This document shows positions 1-7,817 of a DNA stretch of 36,304 bases, piece after piece (position 1 is the first letter of the stretch; every line of letters starts with the position of its first letter). A model generated the notes under the pieces. It did not search any database. It was not told where the DNA came from and saw only the letters and a list, made by a program, of their open reading frames with translations. Source of the stretch: CAZLQR01 sp964404095 (GTDB lineage Bacteria > Patescibacteriota > Microgenomatia > UBA1406 > GWC2-37-13); NCBI GenBank assembly GCA_964404095.1, contig CAYOIN010000010.1, positions 1-36,304 of the forward strand. Direction: 5' to 3'. The translations under genes and the position numbers were made by a program.

Positions 1-328
1 TCCGATCTAATTTTCGTAGTGTAAGGTTCTTACCGGAGAAGTGAACCGATAGGATGTTGGGAAATGGATGACACGGATAGGTATCGGTTCTCACCGTTTT
101 ATATACGACGATGTCATACCCCATTGCAAATGCTGCTTTGACATATTTGCTGTTCAGAACAGGACCGGCCGGTATACCAAATGGCAGATGAACCGGCTGT
201 GATAAAAATGAATACAAAGGGGTTGATGTGACCGGAGCTTTCTTCGCAGTCCGAAACGAGCCAAAGGGACCATACCGATAGTTATCTTCATACGACTTTG
301 CGGGATCGTAAAAGAAATCGTTAGGCAT
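1..328 (-). CDS. Dihydroorotate dehydrogenase-like protein, N-terminal part (cut by window edge)
   Basis: The minus strand is open from an ATG at 326-328 to base 1, giving 109 codons with no stop; the C-terminus lies outside the window. The N-terminus contains SYEDNYRYGPFG, then PFGIPAGPVLNSKYVKAAF, and later VVYKTVRT followed by YPCHPFPN. This looks like the start of an FMN-binding TIM barrel of the dihydroorotate dehydrogenase family as found in CPR bacteria: a glycine/proline-rich first strand, then a strand ending in a K-T pair that would contact FMN and substrate. The enzyme would oxidise dihydroorotate to orotate in UMP synthesis. It diverges from pyrF across 32 bases, which supports the assignment. 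The family call rests on remembered sequence pattern, and the catalytic residue is not in view. Another FMN TIM-barrel oxidoreductase is the main alternative. Confidence 0.7.
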   Translation of the reverse strand, partial: MPNDFFYDPAKSYEDNYRYGPFGSFRTAKKAPVTSTPLYSFLSQPVHLPFGIPAGPVLNSKYVKAAFAMGYDIVVYKTVRTDTYPCHPFPNILSVHFSGKNLTLRKLDR

Positions 329-341
329 ATCGCCCACAATC

Positions 342-357
342 GTACATCATTCTGTAC
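342..357. promoter_or_regulatory. Inverted repeat in the divergent pyr promoter region
   Basis: GTACA at 342-346 and TGTAC at 353-357 form an inverted repeat with a 6-base spacer, inside the 32-base gap between the divergent DHODH-like gene and pyrF. The right arm overlaps the presumed -10 of pyrF. It could be an operator shared by both genes. The arms are only 5 bases, so chance is possible. Confidence 0.3.
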
Positions 358-360
358 AAT
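355..360 (+). promoter_or_regulatory. -10 element of pyrF
   Basis: TACAAT sits directly against the ATG at 361. A transcript starting about 7 bases after the hexamer would begin at the second in-frame ATG (367), so translation probably starts there on a leaderless mRNA. No convincing -35 is visible. Confidence 0.45.
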
Positions 361-1152
361 ATGGCAATGACATTTCAGAAGAAACTACAGACCGCCATCA
401 AACGAAATAACTCACTTCTCTGTGTTGGTCTTGACCCACAGCAGAAACCGTTGTTCTCATTTTGCAAAAAGATTATCGATCAGACAGGTGATCTTGTATG
501 TGCGTATAAACCTAACTCAGCATTTTTCGAAGCACATGGTGATCTGGGAATACGCGAGCTTCGTAAGACCATTGCGTATATTCATACGAAGTTTCCATCG
601 GTTCCGGTGATACTCGACGCAAAGCGGGGAGATATTGGGAGCACCAATACCGGGTATATTACCCTCGCCTTCACCTTTCTGAATGCCGATGCAATCACCA
701 TTCATCCATATCTCGGTCAGGAGGCAAATCAAGGATACCTCGACCAGAAGGAGAAGGGGATTATTATCTTGTGCAAGACATCAAATACTGGTTCTGCTGA
801 GTTTCAAAACCAGGAAATGAAGAGCAAGCGACCTCTATATTCGGTCGTAGCAAAACGAGTAGCTACGAAATGGAACAAGAATCGTAACTGTCTACTTGTT
901 GTCGGGGCAACCTATCCAACGGAACTCAAGACTGTGAGAAGAATCGTCGGCGACGATATGTTCATCCTTGTTCCTGGCATCGGCGCGCAAGGAGGAGATT
1001 TGAAGGCTACATTGAAGGCGGGGCTCAACACAAAGAAATCCGGACTGATTGTTAACTCCGCGCGTGGGATTATATTCGCAAAAAACCCACGCGATGAAGC
1101 AGTGAAGTTACGCGATGCGATAAACAGCTACCGCTCAAAAGCACTTCGTTAG
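361..1152 (+). CDS. pyrF: Orotidine 5'-phosphate decarboxylase (type 2)
   Basis: This enzyme decarboxylates OMP to UMP, the last step of pyrimidine synthesis, in the cytoplasm. At 263 residues it fits the type-2 family. The barrel motifs appear in order: LCVGLDP at 21-26, YKPNSAFFE near 49-57, the catalytic loop DAKRGDIG at 86-93 with its D-K-x-x-D residues, TIHPYLG, a phosphate-side LVPGIGAQGGD, and a final NSARGI. A second start, ATG at 367, gives MTFQKKL. It is favoured because TACAAT lies exactly 6 bases before it. The gene diverges from the DHODH-like gene. Its TAG stop shares bases with the TAA stop of convergent lysS at 1149-1152. Confidence 0.95.
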   Translation: MAMTFQKKLQTAIKRNNSLLCVGLDPQQKPLFSFCKKIIDQTGDLVCAYKPNSAFFEAHGDLGIRELRKTIAYIHTKFPSVPVILDAKRGDIGSTNTGYITLAFTFLNADAITIHPYLGQEANQGYLDQKEKGIIILCKTSNTGSAEFQNQEMKSKRPLYSVVAKRVATKWNKNRNCLLVVGATYPTELKTVRRIVGDDMFILVPGIGAQGGDLKATLKAGLNTKKSGLIVNSARGIIFAKNPRDEAVKLRDAINSYRSKALR

Positions 1153-2738
1153 ACAACGCGTTTGATTCGGTTTACGACCTTCTTCACGCCAAACTCAAGT
1201 ATAAGATCGGCGGCTTTCGGCCCAAACTCCTTGCCGATGAGAATTTGATAGAACGCCTTAAACACCTCTTTAGCTTGGAGATTATTTTCTTTGAGGATAC
1301 CAAAGATGATGTTTTGGAGGTCCTCCCGCTCGGTCGACCGTGTCGCCTTGAGCTGTGCGAGTAGTAGCTTAAGGAATGTTCGTTGACTCTCGGTGAAGGC
1401 AAGGCCGTCAGGTATGGCATCGAGGAACTCAAGCTTATCGGCATCTTCTGCGTATTCCTTCACAAATACCTCTGCAAATACAATTCGTTCCTCAAGTATT
1501 TCACGCTCAGCATCGTTTAAGGGTCCACCTTTTTGCTGCTCAAAGAACAGGAGCATATCAGCGCGTGTCTTGAGTAAGTTTACGATGGTTCGGAACCGAG
1601 GAAGGAAAAGACGAGTCTTCGAAAGTGGACGAACCTGTGACAGTTGAGCAATTCTCGCAAGATCCGTGAGAACCTCGCCCGGCTTACCGTCCGGAATCTT
1701 GCTCTCAATCTTATCAAAATATGCGTTCATACACCGATCGTATTCATCAAAAAGATTGGGAATAGTGTCGCCGTATGGATTAAAGTCAATTGAACGCTCA
1801 ATGGGAGTTCTCACGAGGAGGAACCGAAGAATATCCGGAGGGAGTATTGCCGATGCTTCACGGGCGGAGGTACCAACACCTTTCGATGATGACATCTTTG
1901 CTCCACCGATGGTAAACCATTCATATGCTGGAGCATACGGAGGGTGGTACTCGAGCGCCTGAGATGCGATTGCGGACGATAGGTCGTACGATCCACCAGC
2001 AGACATATGGTCCTTCCCTGAACCTTCAACCGTAATCCCGATAACCTTCCAATGAGCTGGCCAGTCGACCTTCCAGTGGAGCTTTCCATTTCCGTCAAAT
2101 GGGCTCGTCTGTCCTTCGTGTCCACATCCTTGTGCCCATGCTACCATCTCGGGTCGGCAGGTATATGTTACCTTCTCACCATCCCAAGCGGTGACCGTTG
2201 TGGTGCCAACCTTTCCACATTTTTCGCAGATGACCTGGAACGGATACCAGTTATCTGGTCTCGCTGCCTTCGAGATAGACTGATAGAGATTCCGAATGAC
2301 CTCTGCTTTATCGAGCGCGAGTCGGATCACATCATTCATTCTTCCTGAAAGATACAGTTCACTTGACCAGATAATCTGTGGATGACAGTTGATCGATTCA
2401 AAGACGCCGATAAACTCCTTTGCATAGTACTCACCGAAGTTCTCAAATCCTGGTTCCGGTGATGGAATCTTAAAGAGCGGCATACCGGCATACTGTTCCC
2501 ATTTTTCATAATCAAGATAAGAGGGGATAGCGTCCATCTGATCCATGTTGTTGATCACATACGAGAACTGCACATCATCATCTTGTTCAGAGAAAGCTTT
2601 ATAGAGTAGATCATGTATGACAACGCCACGAAGTGCGCCAACATGGACACGCCCCGAGGGTGTTTTCATGTCGTCGATCCAGACATGTTCTAACCCAAGT
2701 TCTCTGATTTTTTTTACTTCTCGATCAACCCAGATCAT
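1149..2738 (-). CDS. lysS: Lysyl-tRNA synthetase, class I (archaeal type)
   Basis: Charges tRNA-Lys with lysine. The 529 residues have a Rossmann-fold class I layout instead of the usual bacterial class II LysRS. TPSGRVHVGALRG at 26-38 carries the HIGH-like signature (HVGA, 32-35), and GGAKMSSSKG carries the KMSKS-like loop (281-285). A zinc knuckle is formed by C171 and C174 with C194 and C205. The C-terminal helical part is the anticodon-binding region. The ATG overlaps the stop of the upstream 96-residue gene (ATGA at 2735-2738), so the two are translationally coupled, with greA 9 bases further upstream. Class I LysRS is known from archaea, spirochaetes, some alphaproteobacteria and CPR genomes. 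The gene converges on pyrF with overlapping stop codons. Confidence 0.95.
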   Translation of the reverse strand: MIWVDREVKKIRELGLEHVWIDDMKTPSGRVHVGALRGVVIHDLLYKAFSEQDDDVQFSYVINNMDQMDAIPSYLDYEKWEQYAGMPLFKIPSPEPGFENFGEYYAKEFIGVFESINCHPQIIWSSELYLSGRMNDVIRLALDKAEVIRNLYQSISKAARPDNWYPFQVICEKCGKVGTTTVTAWDGEKVTYTCRPEMVAWAQGCGHEGQTSPFDGNGKLHWKVDWPAHWKVIGITVEGSGKDHMSAGGSYDLSSAIASQALEYHPPYAPAYEWFTIGGAKMSSSKGVGTSAREASAILPPDILRFLLVRTPIERSIDFNPYGDTIPNLFDEYDRCMNAYFDKIESKIPDGKPGEVLTDLARIAQLSQVRPLSKTRLFLPRFRTIVNLLKTRADMLLFFEQQKGGPLNDAEREILEERIVFAEVFVKEYAEDADKLEFLDAIPDGLAFTESQRTFLKLLLAQLKATRSTEREDLQNIIFGILKENNLQAKEVFKAFYQILIGKEFGPKAADLILEFGVKKVVNRIKRVV

Positions 2739-3025
2739 ATGTTTTGTTCGGTTGTAAAACGAAGATCTGTTGTGAGTCTCACCCCAAATCCGCGTACATC
2801 GTCTAGTGTACCAAATAATGCTTGGACATGATTCGTGATAATGAGAAGAGGGTCATCATCATTCATGCGAAACGTTCGATGGAGTGATCCCCAGTCAAGC
2901 CGCGCCATAACCTCACCAGGATAAATAAACAGTTTCGGAACACGAGGCGTATTAAAGATTATTGAGGTAGGGGCGCGGAGCTGAATTTCATGTGATGGGG
3001 TGACTCTTCGTTCTCGTTCAGCCAT
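2735..3025 (-). CDS. Hypothetical protein (96 aa) between greA and lysS
   Basis: I do not recognise this family. The protein is small, soluble and mixed in charge, with no membrane segment, signal peptide or cysteine pair. The middle (VPKLFIYPGEVMARLDW, then PLLIITNHVQALFG) alternates like a small alpha-beta domain. It begins 8 bases after the greA stop codon and its TGA stop overlaps the lysS ATG. This makes a tight greA-orphan-lysS operon and supports the reading frame as real. Nothing in the sequence gives a function. Confidence 0.7.
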   Translation of the reverse strand: MAERERRVTPSHEIQLRAPTSIIFNTPRVPKLFIYPGEVMARLDWGSLHRTFRMNDDDPLLIITNHVQALFGTLDDVRGFGVRLTTDLRFTTEQNI

Positions 3026-3033
3026 GAATTCAT

Positions 3034-3489
3034 TTACTGAACGGAAATAATAGTGTAGGTTTTCGTACCGGCAGGTACCGAAATCTGGACCTGTTCATTT
3101 ACCTTTTTTCCAATCAAGGCCTTTCCTATGGGAGATGTGGCGGAAAGTTTCTTTTCCATCGGATTCGCTTCAAACTCACCGACAATGTCGTATGTTTCTT
3201 CATCGTTCTCATGTCTAATCGTAACTGTTGATCCGAGCCCTACCACATGTTGAGATCCAGATGCTTCTACAACTTCGGCCTGTTTGAGGATTGCCTCAAC
3301 CTCGCGTACTCGTCCTTCAACGAATGCGAGCTCTTCTTTGGCGGCGTGGTACTCGCTATTTTCAGAAAGATCACCCATTGCTCGAGCTCGTGAGAGTCGT
3401 TCAACCGCAGCTGGTCGCTTGGTTTTGGTGAGGAGCTCAAGTTCATCGACGAGCTTCTGGTGTCCATCTTGGGTAAGCTGTGTTTTCAT
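3034..3489 (-). CDS. greA: Transcription elongation factor GreA
   Basis: GreA enters the secondary channel of RNA polymerase and stimulates cleavage of backtracked RNA. The 151 residues match the family length of about 155. Residues 1-75 form the N-terminal coiled coil, with the acidic tip DLSENSEY at 40-47 that positions the catalytic metal. The C-terminal half is the FKBP-like domain, including LGSTVTI and SPIGKALIGK. The gene heads the greA-96aa-lysS operon. Upstream, a weak TATTTT (3498-3503) lies 8 bases from the ATG, with no Shine-Dalgarno sequence. The promoter of the divergent tRNA-Glu gene lies in the same 96-base gap. Confidence 0.95.
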   Translation of the reverse strand: MKTQLTQDGHQKLVDELELLTKTKRPAAVERLSRARAMGDLSENSEYHAAKEELAFVEGRVREVEAILKQAEVVEASGSQHVVGLGSTVTIRHENDEETYDIVGEFEANPMEKKLSATSPIGKALIGKKVNEQVQISVPAGTKTYTIISVQ

Positions 3490-3515
3490 AGGTCAAAAAA
3501 ATAAATCCCCTTCAT

Positions 3516-3544
3516 TTGTGGACTCTGGGGATTATTGATATAAT
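3516..3544 (+). promoter_or_regulatory. Promoter of tRNA-Glu
   Basis: TTGTGG (3516-3521), a 17-base spacer, and TATAAT (3539-3544), with TGA just before the hexamer forming an extended -10. Transcription would start near 3551 and give a 5' leader of about 35 bases before the tRNA. Confidence 0.7.
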
Positions 3545-3585
3545 AGTACAGGAATGCGCTAAAAATGTCAATGAAGGTCTTGGCC

Positions 3586-3661
3586 GGCCCCATCGTCTAG
3601 TGGCCCAGGACAACAGGTTCTCATCCTGTAAACACGGGTTCGACTCCCGTTGGGGTCACCA
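3586..3661 (+). tRNA. tRNA-Glu (anticodon CTC)
   Basis: The cloverleaf can be folded by eye. The acceptor stem pairs GGCCCCA (3586-3592) with TGGGGTC, with one G-T pair. The D arm is the GTCTAG type common in tRNA-Glu. The anticodon stem ACAGG/CCTGT (3613-3617, 3625-3629) encloses the loop TTCTCAT with anticodon CTC at 3620-3622. The T arm is ACGGG-TTCGACT-CCCGT, the discriminator base is A, and CCA is encoded. It reads GAG codons. A TTC isoacceptor for GAA must lie elsewhere if it exists. Only 9 bases separate its end from the convergent 183-residue gene. Confidence 0.96.
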
Positions 3662-3670
3662 AATTGGTCG

Positions 3671-4222
3671 TTATTTTTCTTTTGAATAATGACCCAAGGT
3701 ACCTTCATAGAAATTACTTCCATTGAGACCTTTTTCGTCGAAGTGATGCATAAGAAGTCGCGCATGCGGATGCTTATGAATATTCCTTTGAAGATATCGT
3801 GCAAGTTCTTCGAGATGTGCGTCGTCCTGCGCAGGACCGTATACAAGAATTCTGAGTGTTGAGTTGTTGTCAATCTGAAGTCTGGGATGGAGTCCATGCT
3901 CAAATTCTGGATTATCGGACGGATTCATAAGATATGCATGACCGGGAGCATCTCCTGACCATCGGAGTAGACCGTCTCTCAGCTCGCCATAGATTGGTAG
4001 ATCGGTTTCTCTCGCTTGTTCAATCAGACTGTCCCAGTTCTCCGAAGTGGAATTCGGAGTAAAGACCTGTTCATGATAAGTAAATCCTCTTCGAATCTCT
4101 GTGCCTAAAACCGTACGTGTTGTCACAGTGCTGACAGGTTCTTTTGCGGGTTGACTATTAGCTGTAATTGCTGAGTCCGCTATGCCAGATAAGACATGTT
4201 CTCTAATTGGACCATCAGACAT
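3671..4222 (-). CDS. Hypothetical protein (183 aa) next to tRNA-Glu
   Basis: I recognise no family. The protein is soluble and rather acidic, with no membrane segment or signal peptide. The first 45 residues are low in hydrophobics. The rest, from about residue 47, looks like a folded alpha-beta domain (for example TLRILVYGPAQDD followed by a helix LEELARYLQRNIH). A run of histidines (KHPHARLLMHHFDEKG) lies near the C-terminus. It is downstream of dsbA and alaS on the same strand and converges on tRNA-Glu. A TATACT lies only 4 bases before the ATG, too close for a normal promoter, so its start or its promoter is uncertain. Confidence 0.65.
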   Translation of the reverse strand: MSDGPIREHVLSGIADSAITANSQPAKEPVSTVTTRTVLGTEIRRGFTYHEQVFTPNSTSENWDSLIEQARETDLPIYGELRDGLLRWSGDAPGHAYLMNPSDNPEFEHGLHPRLQIDNNSTLRILVYGPAQDDAHLEELARYLQRNIHKHPHARLLMHHFDEKGLNGSNFYEGTLGHYSKEK

Positions 4223-4252
4223 ACCTAGTATATTGGGTTCCTTCGTTGATCG

Positions 4253-5056
4253 TTACTTCAGAATGGCGTCGATTTTTGCTTTTACCGAAGAGAGCTCTTC
4301 AGCCCCGTTGATATAATCGTTCTTTCCATTCTTCCCGAGGACAAACGTTCCAGGTGTACCACTCACGCCTGCTGCTTGACCTTTTACTTCCTCGTCCTTT
4401 ACTTTTTGAGCAAACTTATTCGAATCGAGGCAGTTCTGGAGCGCTGCGCCATCGAGACCAATTTCTGTGGCAACTGCAGACAGTTGTGAAAGCTCGAGAG
4501 CTGGCATTTTCTCGTAGATTGCGTCGGTCATCTTCCAAAATGCATCGTTCCCTCCTTGGTCAGCGGCGCACTCAACAGCCTCTCCTGACTTCTGAGCTTT
4601 CGGGTGGAACGACAATGGAAAATGTCGGTATACCCACGCAACATCAGATCCATAGTCTTTGAGAACCTGCTGCATGGTTGGATGAAATTTCTGACAGAAC
4701 GGACATTCGAGGTCTGAGTACTCAACGAGTACTACCTTTGCATCCTTTGAACCTCGAATATGATCCGTATCGGTAACCTTTGGTACCGACTCGTAGTTAA
4801 CCGTTGGTTGAGTTGGAGCTGCATCTTGAGCCTGTTGCGCAGCACCTGCATTATTTTCTAGGTTGCGGACTTTATTAAAAAGATATCCCGTAAAGAAAGC
4901 GAGCGCGATCAGAAGTACGACAAGAAATACCGAAGGATTTCCTCGTTGTGGTCTCATTTGATACTGTAGATGATCCGATTCCGGCATAACAACTTTCTTT
5001 GCTGAGCGAACATTCGAGCGCGAAGTTTTGGTTGTGGAACGTTTTTTAGGTGCCAT
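4253..5056 (-). CDS. Membrane-anchored DsbA-like thiol oxidoreductase
   Basis: This is a thioredoxin-fold protein of the DsbA/DSBA_2 family, expected to act outside the membrane on disulfides of exported proteins. The N-terminus is very basic, with one membrane helix at about 41-60, then an Ala/Gln-rich linker to about 90. The active site CPFC is at 118-121 within YSDLECPFCQKFHP, and the cis-proline loop SGTPGTF has T234-P235. The insertion between them is helical, as in the family. Two more cysteines (C163, C209) could form a structural pair. The start is supported by a strong promoter whose -10 ends 9 bases before the ATG. A VKOR-like or DsbB partner is not in this window. Confidence 0.9.
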   Translation of the reverse strand: MAPKKRSTTKTSRSNVRSAKKVVMPESDHLQYQMRPQRGNPSVFLVVLLIALAFFTGYLFNKVRNLENNAGAAQQAQDAAPTQPTVNYESVPKVTDTDHIRGSKDAKVVLVEYSDLECPFCQKFHPTMQQVLKDYGSDVAWVYRHFPLSFHPKAQKSGEAVECAADQGGNDAFWKMTDAIYEKMPALELSQLSAVATEIGLDGAALQNCLDSNKFAQKVKDEEVKGQAAGVSGTPGTFVLGKNGKNDYINGAEELSSVKAKIDAILK

Positions 5057-5065
5057 AGTTCAAAA

Positions 5066-5094
5066 ATAATAGTTGAATGAAATTGTTTTGTCAA
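5066..5094 (-). promoter_or_regulatory. Promoter of the dsbA-like gene
   Basis: On the minus strand: TTGACA (5089-5094), a 17-base spacer, TATTAT (5066-5071), then 9 bases to the ATG. The -35 is a perfect consensus. The predicted transcript has a leader of at most about 3 bases. Confidence 0.8.
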
Positions 5095-5123
5095 ACTCTG
5101 CGACGTTCTGTGTGTGCGACCGC

Positions 5124-6932
5124 TTACTTCGAGTAGATGCGGTAGAGATTACTTCCAATGGTTTCAAATTTGTAGATCGAGTGGTTACCGATCTCTTTGG
5201 TATTGGCTACATGAGGGCCACCACAAAACTCCTTTGAATAGGCCGTCTCTGGCTTATCGTCTTCACCACCGATGTAATATACCTTGACTTGATCGGGATA
5301 CTTTTCACGGAAAAAAGCACGTGCACCGATCTTGAGGGCCTCGTCTTTTGGCATAAGCTTAAATCGCATTGGGAGCGCGGCAGCTATCTTCTCGTTGACA
5401 GTCTTCTCAACCTCTTTCAACTGTTCTTCCGTCGGCTTCACCGGGGAGTAAAAGTCGAATCGTAACCGTTCAGCGGTTATATTTGAACCTTCTTGTCGTA
5501 TATCTCCCCCCATAACATCAAACAATGCTTGGTGGAGGAGGTGAGTCGCGGTGTGATATTTCAGTACTTGATCCGAGTGATCGGCCAGCCCTCCTTTAAA
5601 CTTTCCTGCCGAAGCTGAGCGAGACTGCTCTTTATGTTTATCAAACTCATGTTTGAACTGGACGTGATCGATGCTCTGCCCCTTCTCTCGAAACATTTCC
5701 TCCGTTACCTCGAGCGGGAAACCAAACGTCTGATAGAGATCAAAGGCCTTTTTTCCATCGATTGCGTCGATCTTCGCTACTTCCTTGAGTCCCTTTTCCA
5801 ACGTTTGCCCAAACCGCTTCATCTCGTCCTCCACAATCGTCTTCACCAAATCGTGAGTTTTAGAATCAAAATAAATTCCATCATAGACGCCAAAAAATGC
5901 ATTACAGATTTCGTAGACATCGGTTGCAGGAGGAAGAGAGCCGCGAAGATTTCTCAGCTTGAGTGCCGATCTTCGTAGGAGTCGGCGAAGCACATACCCT
6001 TGCTCCTTGTTTGAAGGACGTACGCCATCCCACATTAAGAACGTCGCTGCCTTCATGTGATCGACCACAACTCGCATCGCAGTTCTACTTTGGTCATGTG
6101 TGTAGTCTGCGCCAGTTATGGAGCTCAGCACATCGAGCGCTGGTTTATGCAGATCAATAAGAAAGATGTCCGGATTGCCACTAAGAGCAACAAGCTGTCG
6201 CTCGATTCCACCACCAAAGTCAACATTTTTTTTGGGGAGCTCCTGGAGACCTTGCTCGGTTTTTTGATACTGAATGAACACCGAGTTTCCAATCTCTACA
6301 AATCTTCCACAGTCGCAGTTTGGATGACAGGACTCATGCGCAAAGCTCGAGTTTTCATGAATTTTATGCTGAGCCCCAAAATCAAAGAACACCTCGGAGT
6401 CCGGTCCACCCAGCTCACCAACCGGCATATTCTCATAAGATCCCGCACGCGACCACCAGTTTTTATCTATGTAATAATGGATATGGTCCTCCGGAAAACC
6501 GAGCTTCTTCCAAACGTCTGCAGACTCTGTATCGCGCGGTACATCCTTTGTTCCACCAAAAACCGTGACATGAAGTTGCTCAGCACTAAATCCAAGCAGC
6601 TGGGTAAGATAATGGTGGAACCATTCGAGCTGTTCTCGTTTGAAATAATCGCCAAGCGACCAGTTTCCCATCATCTCAAACATGGTAGTGTGCCGATTGT
6701 CACCGATCTCTTCGATATCCTGTGAACGAAATGATCGTTGTATATTGTAAAGCCGAGTTCCGAGTGGGTGTGGTTCGCCGAGCAGATTTGGAACAAGTTG
6801 CTGCATTCCAGATCCGGTAAAGAGCGTGGTAGGGTCATTCTGAGGCACGAGTGGAATAGGGGGCACCTCAACATGCTTGTTTGACTTCCAAAACGTATTG
6901 AACACTTTCCGAAGCTCTAAATGACTCAACAT
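5124..6932 (-). CDS. alaS: Alanyl-tRNA synthetase, short form lacking C-terminal domains
   Basis: Charges tRNA-Ala and edits mischarged products. Residues 1-240 are the class II catalytic core: motif 2 is around RSFRSQDIEEIGD (66-78), then HTTMFEMMGNWSLGDYFK and VFFDFGAQHKIH. Residues 250-440 are the tRNA-recognition domain. The editing domain follows, with zinc-site residues H460 and H464 (HTATH) and C570 and H574 (CGGPH). The protein ends 28 residues after that site, at 602 residues, whereas typical bacterial AlaRS is about 870. The coiled-coil dimerisation segment and C-Ala (DHHA1) domain are therefore missing. The stop is clean and the next stretch codes for nothing in frame. A TATAAT lies 8 bases before the ATG. 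Confidence 0.95.
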   Translation of the reverse strand: MLSHLELRKVFNTFWKSNKHVEVPPIPLVPQNDPTTLFTGSGMQQLVPNLLGEPHPLGTRLYNIQRSFRSQDIEEIGDNRHTTMFEMMGNWSLGDYFKREQLEWFHHYLTQLLGFSAEQLHVTVFGGTKDVPRDTESADVWKKLGFPEDHIHYYIDKNWWSRAGSYENMPVGELGGPDSEVFFDFGAQHKIHENSSFAHESCHPNCDCGRFVEIGNSVFIQYQKTEQGLQELPKKNVDFGGGIERQLVALSGNPDIFLIDLHKPALDVLSSITGADYTHDQSRTAMRVVVDHMKAATFLMWDGVRPSNKEQGYVLRRLLRRSALKLRNLRGSLPPATDVYEICNAFFGVYDGIYFDSKTHDLVKTIVEDEMKRFGQTLEKGLKEVAKIDAIDGKKAFDLYQTFGFPLEVTEEMFREKGQSIDHVQFKHEFDKHKEQSRSASAGKFKGGLADHSDQVLKYHTATHLLHQALFDVMGGDIRQEGSNITAERLRFDFYSPVKPTEEQLKEVEKTVNEKIAAALPMRFKLMPKDEALKIGARAFFREKYPDQVKVYYIGGEDDKPETAYSKEFCGGPHVANTKEIGNHSIYKFETIGSNLYRIYSK

Positions 6933-6940
6933 ACGGTAAA

Positions 6941-6946
6941 ATTATA
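6941..6946 (-). promoter_or_regulatory. -10 element of alaS
   Basis: TATAAT on the minus strand, 8 bases before the alaS ATG (6932). The -35 is poor. It predicts a leaderless or nearly leaderless mRNA. Confidence 0.6.
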
Positions 6947-6968
6947 TCCTAAAGATACTCTAATCGCT

Positions 6969-7817
6969 ATGCAGACCGTCACATCGAACGATATTCAGTC
7001 AGTTGCGCAGTTCATCACGCACGTTACCTTACCAAAAGCAGAGAGTCATAAAGGACAAAACGGACGAGTGCTGATTGTCGGAGGGTCACCTCTATTCCAT
7101 GCGGCATCTCTCTGGTCGGCAGAAGTCATATCGCACTTTGCAGATATGGTTCATTATGCATCAACAAGCGATAACAACGAGATCTTTCAGTCGTTGAAGA
7201 AAACATTTCGAAACGGAATTGCGGTGAAACGCGAACAACTTTCAGAGTACCTTCTTGAGGATGATGTAACGCTCATTGGCCCAGGCCTCGAGAGAACTGA
7301 GGAAACCAGAAAGTTAACTCTGAATATCATTCGAACTATTGGTGAGAAGCAGCTTGTTCTTGATGCCGGTTCCCTCCAGATGATGAAGCCCGACTGGTTG
7401 CGAGAGCTTTCACAGAAAGCAGTTATCACGCCACATCAGAAAGAATTCGAAGCACTATTTTCTGTTTCGGTAGCAAACATGTCTGAATCAGAAACGATGC
7501 AGATTGTGCAACAAAAAGCAGCGGAGTGTAACTGCGTTATTCTCATGAAGGCAATTACCGATTACGTCTCTGATGGAGAACGGAGCGTTGTGATTCATGG
7601 TGGAAATCAAGGTCTTACAAAGGGCGGTACCGGTGATATTCTCGCAGGTCTCGTGTCCGGTCTTTGCACGGTAACCGATCGTTTCACCGCCTGCGTGCTT
7701 GCGTCGTTCATCCTTAAGAGATCTGCAGATCGGCTTTTTTCAACGCACGGATATTGGTATAATAACTCTCACATCCTTACTACCATACCTAAGGTTGTTC
7801 ATGAATTATTGATATGA
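6969..7817 (+). CDS. nnrD: ADP-dependent NAD(P)H-hydrate dehydratase (carbohydrate kinase fold)
   Basis: Repairs hydrated NAD(P)H in an ADP-dependent reaction. It is a ribokinase-like protein of about 282 residues that has only the NnrD half of the two-domain YjeF/Nnr proteins. Visible motifs from the N-terminus are KGQNGRVLIVGGS, LIGPGLER, LVLDAGSL, VITPHQKEF and the nucleotide/anion loop GLTKGGTGDILAGLVSG near residues 215-230. A longer frame begins at 6921, but that would overlap the divergent alaS start. The ATG at 6969 keeps the conserved region intact and has GATACT (6954-6959) 9 bases upstream. Its TGA stop overlaps the ATG of the next gene (7814-7817). Confidence 0.88.
   Translation: MQTVTSNDIQSVAQFITHVTLPKAESHKGQNGRVLIVGGSPLFHAASLWSAEVISHFADMVHYASTSDNNEIFQSLKKTFRNGIAVKREQLSEYLLEDDVTLIGPGLERTEETRKLTLNIIRTIGEKQLVLDAGSLQMMKPDWLRELSQKAVITPHQKEFEALFSVSVANMSESETMQIVQQKAAECNCVILMKAITDYVSDGERSVVIHGGNQGLTKGGTGDILAGLVSGLCTVTDRFTACVLASFILKRSADRLFSTHGYWYNNSHILTTIPKVVHELLI
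7755..7763 (+). promoter_or_regulatory. Extended -10 promoter inside nnrD, upstream of the envelope gene pair
   Basis: TGG followed by TATAAT (7758-7763), an extended -10. It lies in the 19-base string CGGATATTGGTATAATAAC (7748-7766), which recurs with one change before secA. It would give a leader of about 44 bases for the gene at 7814. There is no good -35. Confidence 0.5.

Noticed and set aside
6057..6725. 222-codon plus-strand open frame opposite alaS
   Set aside because: It overlaps the conserved AlaRS catalytic and recognition domains, and its composition is that of an antisense shadow.
6921..6968. Earlier nnrD start at 6921
   Set aside because: It overlaps the alaS start and both -10 elements, and the added residues have no family match.
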